Below are positions 6,511 to 10,444 of a stretch of DNA of 10,444 bases, piece by piece. Numbering within the stretch: position 1 is the stretch's first letter; the number at the start of each line of letters is the position of its first letter. The notes under the pieces are model-generated. The model saw only the letters and a list, made by a program, of their open reading frames with translations, did not search any database and was not told the origin of the DNA. The DNA is from Actinomycetota bacterium (GTDB lineage Bacteria > Actinomycetota > UBA4738): positions 7,286 through 17,729 of the forward strand of contig VAYJ01000093.1 in the NCBI GenBank assembly GCA_005888465.1, given 5' to 3'. The translations under genes were made by a program, and so were the position numbers.

Positions 6511-6945
6511 GTGGGCGAGGAATCTCCGGCCAGCATCGTCGTGCAGCGACGCATCGAATGGTCGGACACGGACGCATCGGGCAACTACCACAACACCGCG
6601 GCGTTCCGGCTCATCGAGGTCGCCGAGACCGCCCTCCTCGAGCGCATCGGACTGCTCACCGACGTCTACGGACGCCTTCCCCGCGCTCACGTGGAGGCCG
6701 ACTTCCTCGCGCCGCTCGTCTTCCGCGACCTCGTGGACGTCCACCTTCGCGTGGCGGCCGTGGGCGTGAGCTCGATCACCTACGAGTTCGAGATGACGCG
6801 CGACGGCGAGGCCGCCGTGCGCGGCCGCGCGCTCGCCGTCCTGTTGTCGGAGGCGCGCGGGAAGCCGGTGCCGTGGCCGGACGCACAACGCCGGCTGCTG
6901 CTGAGCGCGGGGCAGCAGGCACCCGAGCTGCTCGTGACCGAGTGA
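6511..6945 (+). CDS. 4-hydroxybenzoyl-CoA thioesterase-type acyl-CoA thioesterase
   Basis: 144-aa hot-dog-fold enzyme that hydrolyses acyl- or aryl-CoA thioesters. QRRIEWSDTDASGNYHN (12-28) matches the catalytic region of the Pseudomonas 4-hydroxybenzoyl-CoA thioesterase (QQRIEFGDCDPAGIVWYPN); D21 aligns with its catalytic Asp17. The rest follows the fold, with a long helix at 30-48, FLAPLVFRDLVDVHLRV and a closing strand around RGRALAVLL. Length is typical. The frame is open far upstream, but GTG 6511 is chosen because it lies just after the likely -10 box and gives the family's normal N-terminus. No Shine-Dalgarno site is present, suggesting a leaderless transcript. Being divergent from a CoA-ester aromatic monooxygenase, it could release the hydroxylated acid (for example gentisate from gentisyl-CoA). 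It is coupled to the methyltransferase by a 4-bp overlap. Confidence 0.85.
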   Translation: MGEESPASIVVQRRIEWSDTDASGNYHNTAAFRLIEVAETALLERIGLLTDVYGRLPRAHVEADFLAPLVFRDLVDVHLRVAAVGVSSITYEFEMTRDGEAAVRGRALAVLLSEARGKPVPWPDAQRRLLLSAGQQAPELLVTE

Positions 6946-7772
6946 ACGCCGCGACCGCGTGGCGCGAGGCCCTCGCCTCCTGGGCGATCCCGCAGCCGAT
7001 CCTGGACGCGGCTCCCGAGCCGCCATGGGTCTTTCCCGTCGAGCTCTTCGCGAGCCGCGCGGACGCGTCGACGGCGACGCCGGACGTGACGCCGTCGAAC
7101 CGCCGCGCGCTGGAGGCGCTCACCGAGGGTGGCTCGGTCCTGGACGTGGGGTGCGGGGCGGGCGCGGCGTCGCTCCCGTTGGCCCGGCGGGCCCGACTCC
7201 TGATCGGCGTCGACGCATCGGCGGACATGCTCGCCGCGTTCGCCGAGCGGGCCGACGCCGCGGGCGTCGCGTCGGAGGTGATCGAGGGCGTCTGGCCCGA
7301 CGCGGCCGCGACCGCACCCGAGGCCGACGTCGTCGTGTGCCACCACGTGGCGTACAACGCGCCGTACCTGGACGCGTTCGCGCGCGCGCTCACCGAGCAT
7401 GCCCGGCGTCGCGTGGTGATGGAGCTCACGGCGACACATCCGCTCTCCACGATGAACGAGCTGTGGGTCCGCTTCCACGGCCTCGCCCGGCCCGACCGGC
7501 CGACCGCGGACGACGCCCAAGCGGTGCTTCGCGAAGCGGGCCTCGAGCCCGCGCGCGAGGACTGGGTCGCGGACGGGAGCGGGGGGTTCGCGCGGCGCGA
7601 GGACCTGGTCGCGTTCGTCCGCCTGCGCCTGTGCCTGCCCGCCACGCGCGACGAGGAGATCGCTCGGGCGATCGAACCGGCGGTGCAGCTGCGTGACGGG
7701 CGCTACGGCTTCGGCGGGCGCCGGGTCGCGACGCTCTGGTGGCCGGGCTACGAGGCCCGGCGCGCGACGTAG
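6942..7772 (+). CDS. Class I SAM-dependent methyltransferase
   Basis: 276-aa Rossmann-fold methyltransferase. SAM-binding motif I is VLDVGCGAG at 66-74, the acidic loop GVDAS at 89-93 and the motif IV region ADVVVCHHVAYN at 128-139. An N-terminal cap (1-60) carries WAIPQPILDAAPEPPWVFP. The C-terminal part (about 180-276) has alternating helices and a closing strand, RRVATLWWPGYE. The target cannot be deduced; the family looks like a broad actinobacterial-type group without a named substrate. The GTG at 6942 overlaps the thioesterase stop (GTGA), so it is probably translated by coupling. The first in-frame ATG codons are far downstream and would remove motif I. Its 3' end overlaps the convergent VWA gene by 25 bp. 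Confidence 0.82.
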   Translation: MNAATAWREALASWAIPQPILDAAPEPPWVFPVELFASRADASTATPDVTPSNRRALEALTEGGSVLDVGCGAGAASLPLARRARLLIGVDASADMLAAFAERADAAGVASEVIEGVWPDAAATAPEADVVVCHHVAYNAPYLDAFARALTEHARRRVVMELTATHPLSTMNELWVRFHGLARPDRPTADDAQAVLREAGLEPAREDWVADGSGGFARREDLVAFVRLRLCLPATRDEEIARAIEPAVQLRDGRYGFGGRRVATLWWPGYEARRAT

Positions 7773-9679
7773 TCGCGGATCACGAACTCGCCCAGCCCTT
7801 CGCCGGCAGTTAGGAACACGCGCCCGTTGGTGAGGCGCGCCAGTCGCTCCATGAACCGGGACAGGCCGGGCGAGTCCTCCAGCATGAAGACGTTGATCGT
7901 CACGCCCGCGCGAGCGAGCCTCATGGCCTCGGAGAGCGTCCGCCGGATCGTCTCGGGGACCGGCGGCCACGAGAAGAAGACCTGTTCCCCGTGCTCGATG
8001 TGCGCCGTCGGCTCGCCGTCGGTCACCATGATGACCTGCTTGGTCGCGCGCGGATGGTCGGCGAGCAGCCTGCCCGCCAGGTTGAACGCGTGCTGCATGT
8101 TCGTACCGTAGACGCGCTCCCATCCGGTCGACGCGAGGTCCTCGGGCTGCATCCGGCGCGCGAAGTCCGAGAACCCAATGAGGTAGAGGCTGTCGTGCGG
8201 GTAGCGCCCCTCGATGAGCGCGTGCAGGGCGAGCGCCATCCGCTTCGCGGGAACCCAATGCCCTCGAAGCGGCATCGAGAACGAGAGATCGAGCAGGAGC
8301 GCCGTCGCCGCTTCGGTCCTCGATTCCGCTTCGACCAGCTCGAAGTCCGCCGGCAGGAGCCGGGGTCGGGGCGACGCGCCGTCGCGCACGACGGCGTTGA
8401 AGACGGTCCGCTGGACGGCGATCTGGCCGCTCGAGCCGAACCGCCACGGAACGGTCGCTCCCGTTGGCTCGGAGAGGCCGCCCGCGTGGCGCGTGTCGTG
8501 CGCCGCCTCGCGATCCTTCCGCAGATGCTCGAAGACGTGGACCAGCGCTCGTTCGCCGAGCTTTCGCGCGCCGCGCGGCGTCACCCGCAGTGCCCCGCCC
8601 GAGCGCGTGACGAGCCCTGCTCGCTCGAGCGCACGCTCCACCTCCTTCAGCCGCTTCAGATCGCGGACCGCGTCCTCACCGAGCGTTCGGCGCAGCCGTT
8701 CCTCGTCGATGTCCTCCAGGGTCGCGCCCGCATAATCCGCGCGCATGGCGCGGTCCAGGTCCTCGTAGTCGGACAGTCGCTCGAGCGCGTCCACCGTCGC
8801 CTGCATCGGCATGGGCTCCTCGCCGCCTCCCAGCGCCGGGTCGTCCCACGGAAGGTCGGCGAACCGCTCGGCGAGCGCGCCGGCGAGGCGATCCACCTCG
8901 AACGCCAGGTCGAGGTCCTGCAGGACCTCGCGAGCGAGCGCCTCGAGCTCGGCCCGGTCCTCGGGCGACATCGAGGCGAGGAGGCGCGAGAGTGCCGCCA
9001 TCCGGCGGGCCATTTGCTCCAGCAGCTCGTCCAGCGACCGCGGGCCCTCCGGGAAGAAGTCACCATGGCGCTGCATGAAGCCCTCGAAGTCGACGGGTTC
9101 TCCCCTGGACTGGGCGTCCACCATCGCGTTGAGCTCGGCCAGCATGTCCTTGAACCGGTTCAGCTCCTCGGCAGAAAGGCCTCGCATCCCGGCGGCCATC
9201 TGCCGGAAGTACGAGCCCATGACCTGTTGGCGGAGCCACTCGAGCAGTTCGTCGAACGTGGCCTGCGCCGACGGGTCGGCGAACCGGTACTCGCGGAGCT
9301 CGCGGATCGCGCCGGCAGGATCGGGCGGGAGCGAGTCCAAAAGCTGTTCGCGGAGCCGCGCGTCGTCGTCCGCGCGGAACGAGAGCGTGCGGCGCTCGGT
9401 CTCAAGGATCTCCCCGAGTCGGTCCTGCACCTCCCGCAGCGGGCCGTCCAGGTCGAGCCGCGACTGCTCGCGCCGGCGTGCGTCGCGAAGGCGGGCGCGC
9501 AGGGCGTCCAGACCGGTGAACCGTCCACGCATGCCCCGCCGCACGAGGCCGGAGAGCGCCTGATCGGCACCCTCGCCGGCGAGCAGCTCGTCGGAGATCG
9601 CCTCGAGGAGGTCGCTCGCGGCGAGGTTCGGCCCCAGGGGGTCCTGGGTGCCGTCCCACGCGGAATATCGAAGACGCAT
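7748..9679 (-). CDS. VWA-domain protein with long helical N-terminal region
   Basis: 643-aa cytosolic protein without signal peptide or membrane segment. Residues 1 to about 400 are highly charged and helical, with coiled-coil-like stretches (60-115, 145-190, 215-275, 325-390). Residues about 455-640 form a von Willebrand factor A domain with an intact metal-ion-dependent adhesion site: DLSFS at 464-468, T526 in GTNMQH and D554 in VTDGEPT. Such proteins often work with a MoxR- or magnesium-chelatase-like AAA+ ATPase that remodels a target. No such ATPase is in this window, so the partner is unknown. On the minus strand TAGGCT (9691-9686) ends 6 nt before the ATG, fitting a leaderless -10 box; a purine-rich stretch lies too far away (over 10 nt) to be a good ribosome binding site. 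It is divergent from the cyclase gene. Confidence 0.88.
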   Translation of the reverse strand: MRLRYSAWDGTQDPLGPNLAASDLLEAISDELLAGEGADQALSGLVRRGMRGRFTGLDALRARLRDARRREQSRLDLDGPLREVQDRLGEILETERRTLSFRADDDARLREQLLDSLPPDPAGAIRELREYRFADPSAQATFDELLEWLRQQVMGSYFRQMAAGMRGLSAEELNRFKDMLAELNAMVDAQSRGEPVDFEGFMQRHGDFFPEGPRSLDELLEQMARRMAALSRLLASMSPEDRAELEALAREVLQDLDLAFEVDRLAGALAERFADLPWDDPALGGGEEPMPMQATVDALERLSDYEDLDRAMRADYAGATLEDIDEERLRRTLGEDAVRDLKRLKEVERALERAGLVTRSGGALRVTPRGARKLGERALVHVFEHLRKDREAAHDTRHAGGLSEPTGATVPWRFGSSGQIAVQRTVFNAVVRDGASPRPRLLPADFELVEAESRTEAATALLLDLSFSMPLRGHWVPAKRMALALHALIEGRYPHDSLYLIGFSDFARRMQPEDLASTGWERVYGTNMQHAFNLAGRLLADHPRATKQVIMVTDGEPTAHIEHGEQVFFSWPPVPETIRRTLSEAMRLARAGVTINVFMLEDSPGLSRFMERLARLTNGRVFLTAGEGLGEFVIRDYVARRAS

Positions 9680-9732
9680 GCGACGAGCCTACCCTTCCCC
9701 AGGCCGGCGGACCGGCCACAATAGAGGACCGG
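9680..9732. promoter_or_regulatory. Divergent promoter region with inverted repeat
   Basis: This 53-bp gap serves the VWA gene (-) and the cyclase (+). Plus strand: CACAAT at 9717-9722, then 10 nt containing GAGGA before ATG 9733. Minus strand: TAGGCT at 9691-9686. Between the two boxes lies the perfect inverted repeat GGCCGG-CGGA-CCGGCC at 9702-9717, which touches the plus-strand -10 box. Its placement fits an operator controlling both genes, though it could also be chance at this GC content. The octamer CACAATAG is identical to the one before the thioesterase. Confidence 0.42.
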
Positions 9733-10444
9733 ATGACGACGAGCATGCGCGAGGAACGCAAGGTGGTCACGGCGGTTTTCGCCGACCTCGTCGGGTCGAC
9801 CGCGCTCGCCGAGCGCCTCGACCCGGAGGAGGTGAAGGTCGTCGTGGGCGAGGCCGTCGCGAGGATCGTACGCGCGACGGAGGCCTTCGGCGGCACCGTG
9901 AAGGATCTGGCCGGCGACGGGGTCCTCGCGCTGTTCGGCGCGCCCGCCGCGCACGAGGACGACGCCGAGCGCGCGCTGCGCTCGGCCCTTCGGATCGTCC
10001 AGGAGATCCACGACTACGGCGCCGAGGTCGAACGGGGCTGGGGCGCCGAGGGCTTCGACGTCCGAGTGGGGGTCGCGACCGGGCCGGTCGTGCTCGGGCC
10101 GATCGGCGCCGGCGATCGGATCGAATACGCGGCGTTCGGCGACACCGTAAACACGGCGGCGCGCCTGCAAGCCTCTGCCCGCCCGGGCACGGTCCTCGCC
10201 GGGGCGGCCACGCGGCAGCTCGCAAGCGAGCTGTTCGCCTGGGGCGACCGTCAAGAGCTGGCGCTCAAGGGGAAGACGGTCCGCGTCACGGCCTTCGAGG
10301 TCGGCCGCGCCCTGCCGGCCTCCGGGCGGCCTCGGCGACACCTCGGCGCCCAGGCACCGATCGTGGGGCGCGACGCCGAGGTCGCTACCGGCAACGCGGT
10401 GATCGGCGAGATCCTCGCCGGGCGCGGGGGAATCCTGTTCGTGA
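9733..10444 (+). CDS. Adenylyl cyclase with start of AAA-type region (partial, 3' end outside window)
   Basis: 237 residues are visible. Residues about 8-190 are a class III nucleotide cyclase domain: metal-binding D18 in FADLVGST and D62 in LAGDG, purine-selecting K57 and D137 (FGDTVN), and transition-state N140 and R144 (NTAAR). The Lys/Asp pair points to ATP, so the product would be cyclic AMP. All catalytic residues are present. After a basic linker, VGRDAEVA at 211-218 resembles the opening of the AAA/STAND ATPase domain that usually follows in large cyclase-ATPase-TPR regulators; the window ends just where a Walker A loop would be expected. ATG 9733 is preceded by GAGGA at good spacing; a second ATG four codons later is possible. 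Probably a soluble signalling protein. Confidence 0.88.
   Translation, partial: MTTSMREERKVVTAVFADLVGSTALAERLDPEEVKVVVGEAVARIVRATEAFGGTVKDLAGDGVLALFGAPAAHEDDAERALRSALRIVQEIHDYGAEVERGWGAEGFDVRVGVATGPVVLGPIGAGDRIEYAAFGDTVNTAARLQASARPGTVLAGAATRQLASELFAWGDRQELALKGKTVRVTAFEVGRALPASGRPRRHLGAQAPIVGRDAEVATGNAVIGEILAGRGGILFV

Noticed and set aside
6780..8447. Long minus-strand open frame across the thioesterase, methyltransferase and VWA genes
   Set aside because: Arg/Ala/Pro-rich and without motifs; it contradicts three well-supported genes.
7991..9724. 577-codon plus-strand open frame opposite the VWA gene
   Set aside because: His/Arg/Glu-rich antisense shadow; the minus strand encodes an intact VWA metal site.
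1..10444. tRNA or rRNA genes, CRISPR arrays, insertion sequences, attachment sites
   Set aside because: No direct-repeat arrays, transposase motifs, cloverleaf-like or rRNA-like sequence were seen; nearly every base lies in a supported gene.

Overview
The window is GC-rich (roughly 70%), very densely coded and free of mobile elements, RNA genes or CRISPR. The longest non-coding gap is about 97 bp. High GC, F420/flavin-type luciferase-like enzymes, a class III cyclase fused to an AAA-type region, a von Willebrand A (VWA) protein and several starts without a Shine-Dalgarno site fit an uncultured Actinomycetota or Chloroflexota bacterium. The phylum cannot be fixed from the sequence alone.

Layout. 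Positions 1-1605 (+) hold an aryl/phenylacetate-CoA ligase-family gene translationally coupled to a 69-aa unknown protein; a further gene may end at the left edge. At 1652-2044 (+) lies a small zinc-ribbon/membrane protein. At 2041-3066 (-) lies an aldo/keto reductase, and at 3164-3529 (+) a second zinc-ribbon/membrane protein with the same cysteine spacing. Positions 3522-6471 (-) form a two-gene operon: a luciferase-like flavin oxidoreductase, then a fused FAD monooxygenase / Old Yellow Enzyme (OYE)-type protein of the salicylyl-CoA 5-hydroxylase / 2-aminobenzoyl-CoA monooxygenase-reductase family. Divergent from it, 6511-7772 (+) encodes a 4-hydroxybenzoyl-CoA-type thioesterase coupled to a SAM methyltransferase. 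Positions 7748-9679 (-) encode a VWA protein. From 9733 to the right edge (+) runs a partial adenylyl cyclase with the beginning of an AAA-type region.

Working hypothesis. Ligase, CoA-ester monooxygenase and CoA thioesterase together resemble degradation of an aromatic acid through CoA thioesters, for example salicylate to salicylyl-CoA to gentisyl-CoA to gentisate, or the analogous anthranilate route. No ring-cleaving dioxygenase is in the window, so the substrate is inferred.

The strongest oddities are: (1) the OYE half of the fused monooxygenase lacks the usual pair of substrate-binding histidines and appears C-terminally shortened; (2) the luciferase-like enzyme appears to lack a short segment after its DRIVYD motif; (3) two zinc-ribbon/two-helix membrane proteins share the spacing CX2CX10CX2C and similar upstream sequence; (4) two very short divergent promoter regions share the octamer CACAATAG, one of them with a perfect 6-bp-arm inverted repeat. 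All three convergent gene pairs overlap at their 3' ends.
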